Shown here: piece by piece, positions 38,106 through 49,880 of the stretch
How positions within the stretch are numbered: the first letter of the stretch is position 1
Layout of the letters: every line of letters begins with the position of its first letter
DNA from: Heterocephalus glaber
Lineage: Eukaryota; Chordata; Mammalia; Rodentia; Bathyergidae
Length of the DNA stretch: 64,000 nucleotides
NCBI RefSeq assembly: GCF_000247695.1
Contig: NW_004624848.1
Location: forward strand, 398,350-462,349
Direction of reading: 5' to 3'
Position numbers and translations under genes: made by a program
The notes under the pieces: generated by a model
What the model was told of the DNA's origin: nothing
Databases searched by the model: none
Seen by the model: only the letters and a program-made list of their open reading frames with translations

Positions 38106-39144
38106 ATTTATTCAGCCACGTAGCTTAGAGGCACATTTCCTTTGTTTTTGTTTCTCTGGTTTTTTTTTTTTTGGCAAAGTTGCCATTAAGGGGAACAATA
38201 CATGTTGACCATCTACGTAGTTAAGCGATTGTTGACATTTTTTACTTTTCTTATAACTCTTTTCTTCATCTTATAAAGATCTCATGACTCTCTCTACCTC
38301 TTCATTCTTATTACTGTGTTTCACTTCCCCCAGTTTTGAAAAACGGGGTTGTGTCAATATCTTCTAGAAATGTAGGATATTTTATGACGTCTGCAAAATA
38401 CTCTCCTTTGGTTAGTTTCTTTCTGTGTGTGTGACTACAAGGAAGGAAGCAGAGAGGGACAGAAATACAGGGAGAAAACTAGTGTTTACAGAGCCACAGC
38501 CTGGGAGCTGAGATTTGATGAAAAGGAGGGTGTCCTCTGGTGGTAGCGGTGTGGAGTGACTGGTCCAGATGGGGCCTCGAGATGGGGTCGCCAGTATGGG
38601 CTCTGTGGAAAGTGTGCAGCCATGAGGTGAACTGGTCTTCTGTGCTGCAGATGTACCAACTCATTCTTGTGGGGTACTTGCCTTCTCTTCATTTGACATG
38701 TAGGGAAACTGAGGCCTACAGAGGTTATTACCCAGAGTATGAAGATTTTAAGAGTTTTGCTTTTCTTGCAAGCTAACAAGTTAGCCTGCCATACAGAGTG
38801 AAAGATGCTAGCAGAAGACACAAAACTCCTGGGTCAGAAACATGTGATTTATTACTCAGGGATGAGCAGGTGGTATGAGCTTCATATTCCCTTGACCTTC
38901 CAGTTCCACTGGAGTGAGAGTGGCAAATGCTTCAGATGATCTGCTTGTCTCATTGGTGAAGAACCCTAAGCTTTAGAGACCCTCAGTCCCATAAGGGACT
39001 TGCTAACAGGAACATGTACCGTGGAAGGATACACGATCCCTGTCATCTTCGTCAGGAAATGGGTATGCTCTCTATTCAAGTGAGGGAACCACTGTATTTC
39101 CCAAAGCTGCCAACTATACTAATATCCTTAAAAATAAGTGCAGA

Positions 39145-39241
39145 ATAAAGGCTTAGTGGTAGAGCACTTGTCTAGCATGGCTGAGGCCCTGGGTTTAATC
39201 TCCAGCACAATCAATCAATTGATCAATCAGTCAGTCAATCA
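39145..39241 (+). repeat. ID-type SINE with (CAAT)n tail
   Basis: 'ggcttagtggtagagcacttg', 'tctagcatggctgaggccctgg' and 'ttaatctccagcac', then CAAT repeats. Confidence 0.85.
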
Positions 39242-39310
39242 AAATGAACTGAAAAACAAAACTTGGTACACGATGTGCAGAAATGCTGTGGAGGATTAGC
39301 TCTCAGAAGT

Positions 39311-39357
39311 TACCTAGCTTGTTCAGCATTACCTAGCCTGTTCAGCATTACCTAGCC
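39311..39357. repeat. 19-bp minisatellite, 2.5 copies
   Basis: The unit TACCTAGCCTGTTCAGCAT is repeated with one mismatch. Confidence 0.85.
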
Positions 39358-39517
39358 AGGAAGTTCCCAGGGGAAGCTGTCAGCAAGCCTGGCTAACTCT
39401 AGACTAAGTGTTGTTAACCATTAGTGTATAACAACTAACGTGCTATCCCTTGGTTAATGAAACAAGTTGGTATGATAAAAGAATAAAATGGAGAATGAAT
39501 TAATAATAATCCTGGGG

Positions 39518-39630
39518 TGGGGGCCGGGGATTTAGCTCAGTGGTTCTGGCTCCTGCCTTGCAAGTGCAAAGTCCCGAGTTCTATCCCTGGTACCAAAAAA
39601 CCAAAAAAACCAAAATAAAACAAAACAAAA
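39518..39630 (+). repeat. Young ID-type SINE with GGTACC module
   Basis: 'tgggggccggggatttagctc', 'gcaaagtcccgagttc', 'tccctggtacc' and a long (CAAAA)n tail. A 16-bp duplication (AATAATAATCCTGGGG, one mismatch) flanks it at 39502-39517 and 39631-39646. Confidence 0.95.
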
Positions 39631-40801
39631 AATAATAGTCCTGGGGTTAAGCATGTAAACACGCTCTTTGAGAGGTGAGCTTTGGGGAGTGGTTAGCAGG
39701 GACGTTGAAGTTCTCAAGGGTGATGACTGCTGGATGTATTGAGAAGGAATCTGTGAATTTGGTAGTGAAGTCTTCGGAAAAGGAATGACCTTGAGATTTG
39801 AGTTGATTGACAAAAGAAACACCCTGCAATGAGTAGAGGGCAAACCCTTGTCAAAATGGCTAGTGACATGAACTTCAGTTCTGATCTTAAGGAAATCTCA
39901 TCCCCCGCTTTACTGTCTTCTTCATTCTTTCCATTGAGGGAACCTCCAACTATTGTTCAGCCAAAGCAAGATATTTATGCAACATCTAGGGTCCATTGTA
40001 CTACAGAAAGAACCACAAGAGTAAAGAAGTGGTATAGGATGATTATGCCAACTACCATACTCCATTGTTTTTCTTTTTAGCCTTCAGTTGGGAAAATATA
40101 ATATGTGAAACAAAAGCTAGAGGCTTATAAGAATGTCTGGCTGAATCTAAGTTTGGCTGTTCTGAGGTCAAAAGAAGAAGGACACTTTGCCATAATATAG
40201 AAAGTGGAGAAGGAAGAACTTGAGGAAGATTATAGCCCATAAAGATAGGATGAGAAAATGCACGAAGGAGAATATGAGGAGGTCATGCTCATCTCTTAGC
40301 GAAAGCATCCTACATACATCATTCGATGCGGAGAGTTTGTTTAAGGGAATAGTGGCACTGCCTGTCTCAGAGAAATGTGGTAGAACATACAGGGGGAGAC
40401 CTTTTTTCTCCAAGATGTGTGGTTCCTTTGTAACTCTGCTCCACTACCCTGACTGAGCAAGAAGAAATGCCACACAAGCCATAGTCTCCCTGTTGCATAA
40501 TTTTATAATACCATTAACAAGGTACAGAAGTGCCTGTTTGTTTCCCTCTTCTTGTTAATTGTGGGAAGTACAAAGAAAATTAATGCTTTTATCTGTCTTC
40601 CAGAGGACAATGGGATCTTGTTTATATTTTTCATTTTTTCATTACGAGACAGAACATATTTCTCAATATTTATTTTGTTTTCAGTGAATTCCTTTTTCAA
40701 ATCACCATCATTTTTACTGCATTTCATAACTTTCTAGGGGATTGACAGAGCCATTTTATATATCATGAAAATTAGCCTTTAGCAGTTTATAGGTATATTA
40801 T

Positions 40802-41145
40802 AGTCACTGTTCCCTAGCTATAACAAATACCTGAGAAAACCAACTTATAAAGAAAAAAGATTTACTTTGGCTCACAGTTTTAAAGGTTTCAGTCCATGAT
40901 TTTGGGGCCTCATTGCTTCCGGGCAAAAGGGAGGCAGAACATGGCAGAGTTTGGGGCTGAGCGAAGCAGGAAGCAAAAGAGAGAAAGAGGAAGAGACTGG
41001 AATCCCACAGAGCCCGCTGGCTGGAAGACTGCTCCATAGGCCCCACTTTTTAAAAGTTCCACCTCCTCGCTATAGCGCCACCCACAGGACAGAGCCTTCA
41101 ATGGATGGGCCTTCACAGGACATTGCAGACCCAAATCATAGCTGT
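40802..41145 (-). repeat. MaLR-type solo LTR
   Basis: 'ctataacaaatacctgagaa', 'agatttactttggctcacag', 'ggtttcagtccatga' and 'gttccacctcctcgctatagc' are the antisense LTR. Overlapping 74-80 codon frames are not genes. Confidence 0.7.
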
Positions 41146-41869
41146 GACTCAAATAATAATAGTAAATTTTCTTAATTTGTTGGTTTTCTTTTGAGTTCGC
41201 TTATAGTAGATTTTGCTCCCCGGGAATTTTGCACTCTTATATAAGATCATATCTTAATTGGTTCCTTAACATTCTGTATTTAGCATATAAAATGTTTATA
41301 GAAAGATACAAACTGGAAAAATGTTTACTATACAAATAAATGAGCAAATATAGGCTATTTTCATGAATATCATAGTAAAGCTATTATTTTTCCTACAACA
41401 ATCTCATCAATTACATTGAAAAAGTTATTTTAAAGTTGCAAATATTCCTTATTTTAATGGTATTCAGGGATATATTTCATGGAGTTTTGGGAACAATCTT
41501 AGACAAATTATGCCTGGAGCACACTAGAATCAGTTGCCCTATGATACTTGGGTCAAGGTAAGGGAATACTCTGTATACGACGTCCTTTTTGTTTTACCCA
41601 GTTAACAAATCTTCATTCACAAAGGCAATGCTATTTTACTGGCTCTGTAGAATGTCACAAGCATGTCTTATTCTTGGAGCATGGGGTATCAACTGAATAA
41701 ACTGTACAGACTGAAATTCAGCACCATGAGGGTGACACAGAGAAGTGTTTTAGAGAGCATTTGAGTTTCTAAGATTTGTTCAAATTTCTCTCAAAAGATG
41801 CTGTGAAATAATAGGAGCAAATTCAGAATGTAGAAAACTTGCTTTCTGACCTAGGAGACATCATGACAG

Positions 41870-42080
41870 AATAGTTAGGAACTGAAACTTCTGAGCCAGT
41901 CTGCAAAGTGTGAGCCCTAGGTCTGCAGCTCGTAACAGTTTAACCTTGAGGGGCTGCTTAAATGTTCCTCTTCTTGGTTTCTTCATCTGTAGAACAGTAC
42001 AGTTTCAGTGCATATGTAGAGGGCTAGTGCTGAGAGATTTTTATACACATAAGCATTAAGAATGATGTCTGGTACACAAG
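41870..42080 (+). repeat. MIR SINE
   Basis: 'agaatagttaggaactgaaac', 'ctgagccagtctgcaaag', 'taaccttgaggggctgc', 'ggtttcttcatctgtagaac' and 'atgatgtctggtacacaag' follow sense MIR. Confidence 0.65.
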
Positions 42081-42289
42081 GTTGTTAGTGGTACTCATTA
42101 ATTAAGCCAATTGATGACCTAGAAGTAGGAGTAGAAGTAAATGAGAGTCAAGTAACCTATTTTGTCATTCATTTTATTCATCAAGTTGCAAGTCATCCCA
42201 AACTAATTTCATTTCTTTATGTTCTTCTAGACTTTCGTACCTATCCTGTAGGTCCTAGGCTATTAAAGGTTAATTACTTTTGACTAGTC

Positions 42290-42405
42290 TGTCTTCTCCG
42301 ATAAACTCTGAACTTCTCAAAGCCAAGTCCCTGTCTTACTCAACTTTGCAATCTTACTGTTAGTAGTGAACTGTCTGGAAATGTCACAGGTGCTGAGGGC
42401 ATTGC
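42290..42405 (+). repeat. L2 3' tail fragment
   Basis: 'aactctgaacttctcaaagcc' and 'tccctgtcttactcaactttg' recall the L2 3' end. Weak. Confidence 0.35.
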
Positions 42406-44577
42406 TTTTTGATAAAAAACCTATCTAGTTATATTAAATCCAGAATGTCAAATTAGAACGGTCGAAAGTGAAAGAAATAGAAGTGCACTTGTAATATAGA
42501 AATAGCTAATGTATTAAAGAAAAGAAAATTACAAGTTTAGAAAGTAAAGAATTAAATGAGTAGAAGGGATTCTTACTCTTTGATGGAGTCCATTGTGCAT
42601 TTAAACTTCCCAGGCAAAGCTGTCTGTTCAGTGAGAAGTTCATTTATTTCTACACGGAGGGGAATAACAAAGCTGGGTGCTGGGAGATTCTCACTCCCAT
42701 CACGAACACCAACCTCAGTTTGCACATGTTTCTTTCCACTTGAATTTAACAGATTTTTCTGACCTCTTGTCTGTTTCAAAAACTGAGCAGGTTTGCTGCT
42801 GGTGATAAAAAATGAGGCAACAGACTCTCTGACCCCAGCAGTTACAGAATCTAGGATAAGAGACAGGTGATCACTGCAGAATCGATCAGGTGCTATAATT
42901 GAGTTTAAAATCCCACTGAAAGAAATCAGGTCTATCCGCTCTTGCAGAATTGGAGGTGAGAGAGTGTGGGCAGAGAGAGCGACCTTTGCTCTAGAAGTGG
43001 AAGAGCCTGCTGAAGTCAGGTGAGCGCAGGAGGCAGGAAGAGAGGGCGAGGGAGAAGGTCGAAGTGTGGACAGGGCACTGCGGGGAAGAGTGATGCCTAC
43101 AGGGACTTCCTGTTTCCTAAGGGTAATTTTCTCTCAGATGGCTGTGAGTCATAAACTTATGTGCATTAGTTCAGTAAACAGCCACAGTATGAGTAGATAG
43201 GCCTTCCCCCCTCAAACAGTCTCTTTTTAGTTAACTCTCCCCTCCTAACCTGGCTTCTAAAGAATTATTTCTAGAATCTAATCAATTCTACTAAAAGGCA
43301 TTGATCTTTGACCTATTCCTTCCTCCCTTGATCCTCTGGGTATTTTTTTCCTCACTGAAATGGTGTGAAAAAAGTGAATTCCAACCAAGTATCTTCTACA
43401 TAAGAGAGAACTTAATACTATTTTTTTTTTTTTTACCAAAAAGTGATTTGTTTCTTTGGGAACATTCTAAGTGCTAAGCAAAGAAAGATTCTGATCGTGG
43501 CCCCCTTGAGAGATGGTGAGGGTCTCCCAAGCATCCTCTCCCTTTCCCTTACTGCTCAGTGGTAAAGGATCTGGCCCAGGGCTTTCAGAAGCTAGGGAGG
43601 AAGATCTCTCAGAGCGAGGTGCTTGACAGCAAGAGTCAGACTGCTCCGGGTCCTGGACATTGGGATCGCCAGTACTTTGGGTCAGCTTTAATTAGAATTA
43701 CAAACCTGCCAATGTAGATGACCGCGGATCATGTATTTATTGGTAAGTCCAATAAATACAAGCGAATGAAATAGTTTCTCATTTATTTGCTAACACACAA
43801 TGAGGAATGATCTGGTTAGCCAAGAAAGTCTTGGCTGGCTAGCTTTGGTCATGTTTGTTAGCATGGTAATCAGCCGGGATCAGGTGAGCAAAGATTGTCA
43901 AGGATCAGAGTTTATAGAACAATCTGTTTCTGCTTTTTATTGTTTCTTAAGACATATTTCCAGTTTCTTTTAATGGAGAGAATCAGAGTGATTATCTTGG
44001 AGTCACTTGCTAAGGTAAAGGTTTTGGGGGCTGTGAGGTTTTAGGCACTAAAAACGGTAAACACCCCATCTTTGCAGGAATGGATATGTGAAGCACTGAC
44101 ATCTTGTGATTATTAAAGAATTTTAATTGTGTAAAGATGTGTACCCTTTGTCATAAATGAAATTGAAGAGTAATTATTTCAGTATTGATGATGCTACTTA
44201 TGACAATGAATGGTGTTACTTAATGAGATGATGATGTTATCTTATTTTAAATGCCCTCAGAAGACTTCAAAAATTATCTTGAAATACTACAATTTCATTC
44301 TTCTGAATACTGCTTGCAATAGGCACCTACCATGTGTTTATTTCTTTTTTGTGTGTCAGTGTGTAGGTGCAGGGGATGTGATGTACAAGCGGTATACAGA
44401 GCTACTTTCAAAAACAAGAAACAGATTTTTGCAGTGAAAAGGACAAGTGGAATGGCTAAACCATGTCCAAAAGCTATTTTTTATTAAAGAAAGATGTGGG
44501 TTATTTTAATATTAGTTCTGAAAAGATATGCCTTACTTTTATCTAATTATTTCATTAAAGTAAGTTAATTTCTGACT

Positions 44578-44687
44578 ATTTATTTATTTATTTATTTATT
44601 TTTGGTACCGGGGATCAAACTCGGGTCCTTGTGCTTGTGCAGCAGGCGGTGAAACCACTGAGCTAAATCCCCGGCCCTTGACACTTT
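44578..44687 (-). repeat. Young ID-type SINE with GGTACC module
   Basis: (ATTT)n, 'ggtaccggggatcaaactcg', 'gtgcttgtgcagcaggcgg' and 'accactgagctaaatccccg'. Flanks TGACTATTTATTT and TGACACTTTATTT look like an imperfect target duplication. Confidence 0.92.
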
Positions 44688-45269
44688 ATTTTTGAATAAG
44701 TCATCACATTTGAGTAGAAAATAGGATGCATAATATTTATGCATGTATAGCTAAAATTTTTGCTTAAAATAGCAAGTGGGCCTTTTAGTTTTCAACCTTG
44801 ATGTCTGGAAGCAAATCTGTCATTCCACCCCCTAAGGCTTTGTCCTCTTGGCTTATCTATCTCCACTCACGACATTGCTATTTTAAAACCTGCCAGGCTT
44901 AAAATTTTCAATCGCCTTTTAATCGTCCTTTACCTCATAGTCAAGCAGCAGACTTGGATAGTTCCTTGGAATCACTCCTAATCCTTTTTCCTTTTTATTC
45001 TCATGAATGCTGCCTTAGTCTGACTCATCAATGTAGTTCAGGATGCAGAAGAAATTCCTGACTGAGCTCCTTGTCTGCTGTCTTTCCTTTTTAAAATTTA
45101 TTAGTATGTGTGCACAGTACCGTGTGTTTACACTTATCATGGGGAGTTGGTGTCTGTACTGTAATCTTTCCTTTTTAATCAGACCATTGCTTAAAAAAAA
45201 GAGCTCTGAGGATTTCCATTTGGTTGGCAAATAAAGTTTAAATGCCTTAGTACTTTAAGGTTATTATGG

Positions 45270-45352
45270 AGCCTGGGGATATAGGTCAGTGGTAGAACAT
45301 ATGCTTTACATGTGTTCAATCCCTAGGACCAAAAGCAATTGCAAAAATTAAA
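45270..45352 (+). repeat. Diverged ID-type SINE
   Basis: 'gagcctggggatataggtcag', 'tggtagaacatatgc' and 'gttcaatccctaggaccaaa'. Confidence 0.8.
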
Positions 45353-46597
45353 CATATACAAAGACTATATTATAGTGAACCCCAAATCCTGTCACCCCGT
45401 TTTAGCAATAAAGTTCATAGCCAGTCAAGTTTCATTTCTATCCTTGTTTATTTTACTTCCCATGCCCACATTCATTTGAAGTAAATCACTGACATTTTGC
45501 CTGTAAATACTCCAGTGCACATTACTAGAAGATGAAACACATAAGCACATTATTATTATTATACCCAAAACGTATCCATAATTCCTGTCAGATACCCAGT
45601 CGGTGATAAAATTTTTACTTGTTTCATAAATAGCATAGGTATATTTTTACTTGCTTGTAGCAGGATTCAAATAAAGCTTAGGATTTGTGATTGACTGATG
45701 TCTTAAATCTATAGACTCTACTTCTACATCTTTTTTTTTTTCCTTTTCCTTCTCCTTTCCATTATTGAAGAAACCAGACCCTGGCGTTCTAGAGGTCACA
45801 CTCTGGACTTTGCTGTTTTCCGGTCTCTGTTGCCCTTCGTGTGCTCTTATCTATGTCCTCTGTACCATGGTGTGGAATTTAGAGACTGGATCATATTTAC
45901 CTTGACTTGTTTTGTCAAGATTCTTTACAGATTGTGCTATGTTCCTTTACTGGGACACACTTAATACCTAGGTAGTTGATTTTGTGATATTAGCAAGTAT
46001 TGATGCCCACATGGATTCATGAATTCACTGCACATTGCAAAATGGTGGTGTTCTAATTCTATCATACTGATGCATTTATTAGTTTATTAGTTATTTTTCT
46101 GTAAAAGGAATTTCCCCTCAACTCTTGTTTGGTTATCCAGTGGTAGACCACACATACATATAACGTGTTGCTTTTAAGCAACAGCATAACCTGATCCGCA
46201 CGCCCAGTCCCCTCTGGCCTGCTGCCATGCCCTGATGGATACAGTCCGTATACGTGTTGTAGGTGATCCCTCCCCTGTCACCCACACTCCCCATACCCGG
46301 ACTCCTGGGTGGTCCTCCCTGGCAGCACTGCTTCTGCTGCTCCCCACTCGACATCAGCCTGCCCAGTAGCCAAAGTCTAGCTCCAGCACCCCCTCTACAA
46401 AGCCTTCTAGGGCTCACTTGGCAAGATGAAGCTCCCCACCTTTTCTGGACATCCAATAGAGTTTTTTATTTCTAAAAGTTTTTATTAGATTAAATTTTAT
46501 AGTACATAGTACAGTGTATATCTCAAACTAATTAAAATTTAAATTCAGCTTATTTTTAACAGTAAAAAGTTAATAATCTTTGATTTTTAATTAATGT

Positions 46598-46679
46598 TAT
46601 TGTTTTGGAGAGGAGATCAAACCTCAGGCTTTGTGCATGTTAAGCTTACATTGTACCACTGAGCCACACACTCAGCCCA
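46598..46679 (-). repeat. Diverged ID-type SINE
   Basis: 'gagatcaaacctcaggctttg', 'gcatgttaagcttacattg' and 'accactgagccacacactc' on the + strand are antisense ID. Confidence 0.75.
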
Positions 46680-46796
46680 GCTTATTCTTTTAATGGGAGA
46701 ATAACTTCAACTTTCTTGCGTATTTGTTACGAGAATAACATAAAGTAATGCACACGAAGTACCTATAATACCTGGCAGAGGCCAGGTACTGCGGTC

Positions 46797-46817
46797 ATCA
46801 TCATCATCATCATCATT
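46797..46817. repeat. (ATC)n microsatellite
   Basis: Six to seven ATC units. Confidence 0.9.
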
Positions 46818-46875
46818 CTTATTAATCAACCCCTTTATAAGAACTTGAATTGACTATAGGTTTTTATATAGCACA

Positions 46876-47054
46876 TTTTTTTTTTTTTAGGTACCAGGAA
46901 TCAAACTCAGGTCTTTGCGCTTGCAAGGCAGGCGGTGAAACCACTGAGCTAAATCTCCCTGGCCTTTTTTTTTTTTTTTTGGTACCGGATATCGAACTCA
47001 GGTCCTTGCACTTGTGCAGCAGGCGGCAAAACCACTGAGCTAAATCCCTGGCCT
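46876..47054 (-). repeat. Tandem dimer of GGTACC-type SINEs
   Basis: Two antisense copies lie head to tail, 46876-46964 and 46965-47054, each with poly-T, a GGTACC module, and 'accactgagctaaatc'. The pair as a whole is bracketed by one ~25-bp duplication (GACTATAGGTTTTTATATAGC at 46852 and GACTGTAGGTTTTTATATG at 47055), with no duplication between the copies. Confidence 0.85.
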
Positions 47055-47453
47055 GACTGTAGGTTTTTATATGTACACATAGCTATGATGTTCTGAGTCC
47101 TCTAATACCTTAGTGGTAAAGATGACAGGGCTTGGAGTTTTCCAGTGTAAAGCTGCCGGTTACAGCACTTTGTTGTAAGAAATCATGAGGCCAGGTAAGG
47201 TGCGTTTCCTTGTGCCTGAGTTCAGATTGGCTTGGGATAGGACTGTGAATTTTACATGGGCAGGGTGACCTGAAGCGATGCCTTCCCAATGCATTTGTTA
47301 ACTGCAGACTCTCAGCCCATAGATTTTGCAAAGCCTGTTGAGATTTTATTCTTTGATTTTATTCCTGAGGGTCTCTATTTTGTCTGTTGGGTCATTAAAA
47401 AAAGTCCAAAAGCACAAATTTAACAAAATATTTTTGCCTTCCAGAATTATCCT

Positions 47454-47562
47454 GTCAGTCAATGTAGTGACTTAGCAAGACCTTATCTCAAAATAACTGA
47501 AAAAGGGCTGGGGATGTAGCTCAGTGTGAAAGCCCTGGGGTCAGTTACCGTTCTGTCTGTCT
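47454..47562 (+). repeat. B1-ID composite remnant
   Basis: A B1 tail ('gcaagaccttatctcaaaat') is followed by an ID head ('gggctggggatgtagctcag') cut short. Confidence 0.65.
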
Positions 47563-47570
47563 ATCAAATA

Positions 47571-47683
47571 TTTGTATTCAACTCAGTTTATAGCCCAGGC
47601 TGGCCTTGAACTCATAGCAGTCCTCCTGCCTCAGCCTCCCAAATGCTGGGACTGGAGTTGTGTGACATCGGGCTCAGCTGCAT
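47571..47683 (-). repeat. B1 SINE, antisense
   Basis: 'tatagcccaggctggccttg', 'aactcatagcagtcctcctg' and 'ctcagcctcccaaatgctgg' are antisense B1. Confidence 0.85.
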
Positions 47684-49149
47684 TCAGTCTTATTGTAGAG
47701 ATGTAATAATCAGCGGAAGTCTCTTTGACTCATGGCCCGTTTCCTCAAGCTCCTGTCCTGCACCTTCTCCCTGAGGTATCCATTTCGTGAAGTCAATATT
47801 CATGTTTGCAGTCAGTTTCAAAATCATTTCATAAGCATATGTGGGGGAATCTGTGCATCCATAACTGGATACCTATGTGTTCTCAAAAGCTGACCTACTG
47901 CCTGTAAATGCATTTAACTCTGATGTTTTCTATAACTTGCCACTAATGTAGTTTTAGTGATCAGGGAAGGACAGGGTCTGGCAGAACTTTAGTTTGGTGC
48001 TGCCAGAAGTAAGGCTGTGGCGGGAAGTGTATATTAGGGAGAACGCATGCCTTCCAGGCAGGAGCCAGGAAACGTTCTCCTGAATGGAGCTAGAATCTTA
48101 ATGTAACAGATACCACTGAGCATATATTTATTGCTTTTGGCCCTTTTAACATCATGTGAAAGACTTTTCTTGGATCTTATGTTTTATTTGAGTAGTTTGC
48201 TTTATAATTATTTATTCTGTTTTTCCTGTTAGCATAGTTTAGTATTTTTTATTTTACTTTATACACAAAGCCAGGAATTGACATACAGGCAACAGCTTAA
48301 GGAATTTGACTCAATTCAAGATGTTTGAATTGTGGATTTCTATCCAGACAGTACGCAGTCTGGAGCCTCAGGCATCATTACAGATTTGGCGACTTGCTTC
48401 TTGAAGCTGACAGAATGCCCCCTGTGTCCTGGGAAATAGCGCCCCCTTTTGTTTCTCAGTGGGGTGCTTTCCAGATGTCCTCCTAGGTGACCAGCACTTG
48501 CAGTTCCTCCTTGACCATTCACGGGTCACGTGTGGCTCCTCTAGATTTCACCCTTCAAACAGCATCTGATGTAGGAAGTCTGCAAAATCTCCTTGTGTGA
48601 AGTTGACCCACTTCCCTCCCAGAATTAGGCCTTGGGGACAGTAGGAAGCCAAAGGTAGAACTAATAAATTAAATAGGCCTTACTTCAAAGGCCAACATCT
48701 TCCATCTCTGTGGGCCTTAAGCGGAACATCGAGCTCTGGCGCGAAGTGCTCTTCGAGACTGTAGCACAAGACAGGAGAGTAAATATGGAGGCACTGATGA
48801 CCAGTGACTCTCCCTCTCATGGAATTTTTCTAGTGCAAGCTTGACTTTTAGAGGCCACATTCTCTCACGTCACGGAATATAAGCAGTGTTTTGACTTTTC
48901 ATGCTGGGATCTTTGAAGGGAGAGACTGCTTTAGTCACAGTGACTGTGACCCCCATTCACCATAGAGGCGTAGCTTCTCAGACGCCTCTCCTCTGTAGTT
49001 GGAACGAACTGTACTTCCAGGGAGACTGGGCACTTCCTCCTAAGAGGGGTCTGTGTCAAACAAAGTGTATCTGTCCTGTTAGGGAGTGTACAGATTCCTC
49101 AGGTGTTTGCTCCCTATGTGCATCCTTGAGAACTTGGTGCATTCTTTTA

Positions 49150-49880
49150 AATATTAAAAAACTTTTTAATTGAGGCGTGACTGTACCTATTTATGAAATA
49201 CAATGTGATATTTCAAGATGTGTATAATGATGAGATCAGGATAATTGGTATATTCATCACCTCAAATATTTATCATTTGGTTGTGTTGGGAACACTCAAA
49301 ATCCTTTCTACTAGATCTCTTGAAATACTCAATTAGTTGTTGTCAACCATTGTTACCTTACCGTGCTATAGAACATTATGTTCTTCCTCATATACAACTG
49401 CAACTTGGTACCCATCAACTGTCTTCTTTCCATCCTCCTATCCCCTAAACCTTCCTATTTTCTGGTAATTTACTCTCAACTTCTATGACATCAAAATCTT
49501 CCACAAATGAAAGAAAATATGATATTTTCTGTACCTGATTTATTTCACTTACTGTAATGTTCTCCAGTTCCATTATGTTTCCATAATGACAGGATTTCAT
49601 TCTTTTTATGGCCAAATAACCTTGCTTTGTAAATATATACTATATTTTTAATCTATCCATTGATGACCACCTACATTGATTTCATTTCTAGGCTACAAGG
49701 TGTAGTATTGTGATAAACACTGGAGTACAGATGTTTCTTTCACATACTGATTTCATTCCCTTCAGATTTTTACCTAGGAGTGGGCTTGCTGGATCATGTG
49801 ATAATAGAATATTTTTTACCTACTAGTTAGCATTCATCCTCAGAGATTCCTGGCACTGATTATTCTATGACCTCTTCTAT
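49150..49880 (-). repeat. L1 LINE 3' end (L1M-type)
   Basis: 'ggtatattcatcacctcaaat', 'gttctccagttccattatg', 'tatccattgatgaccacc', 'gttgtgataaacactggagtac'-like text and 'gggcttgctggatcatgtg' are antisense L1 3' UTR and ORF2 end. Short frames within it are not intact L1 ORFs. Confidence 0.8.
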
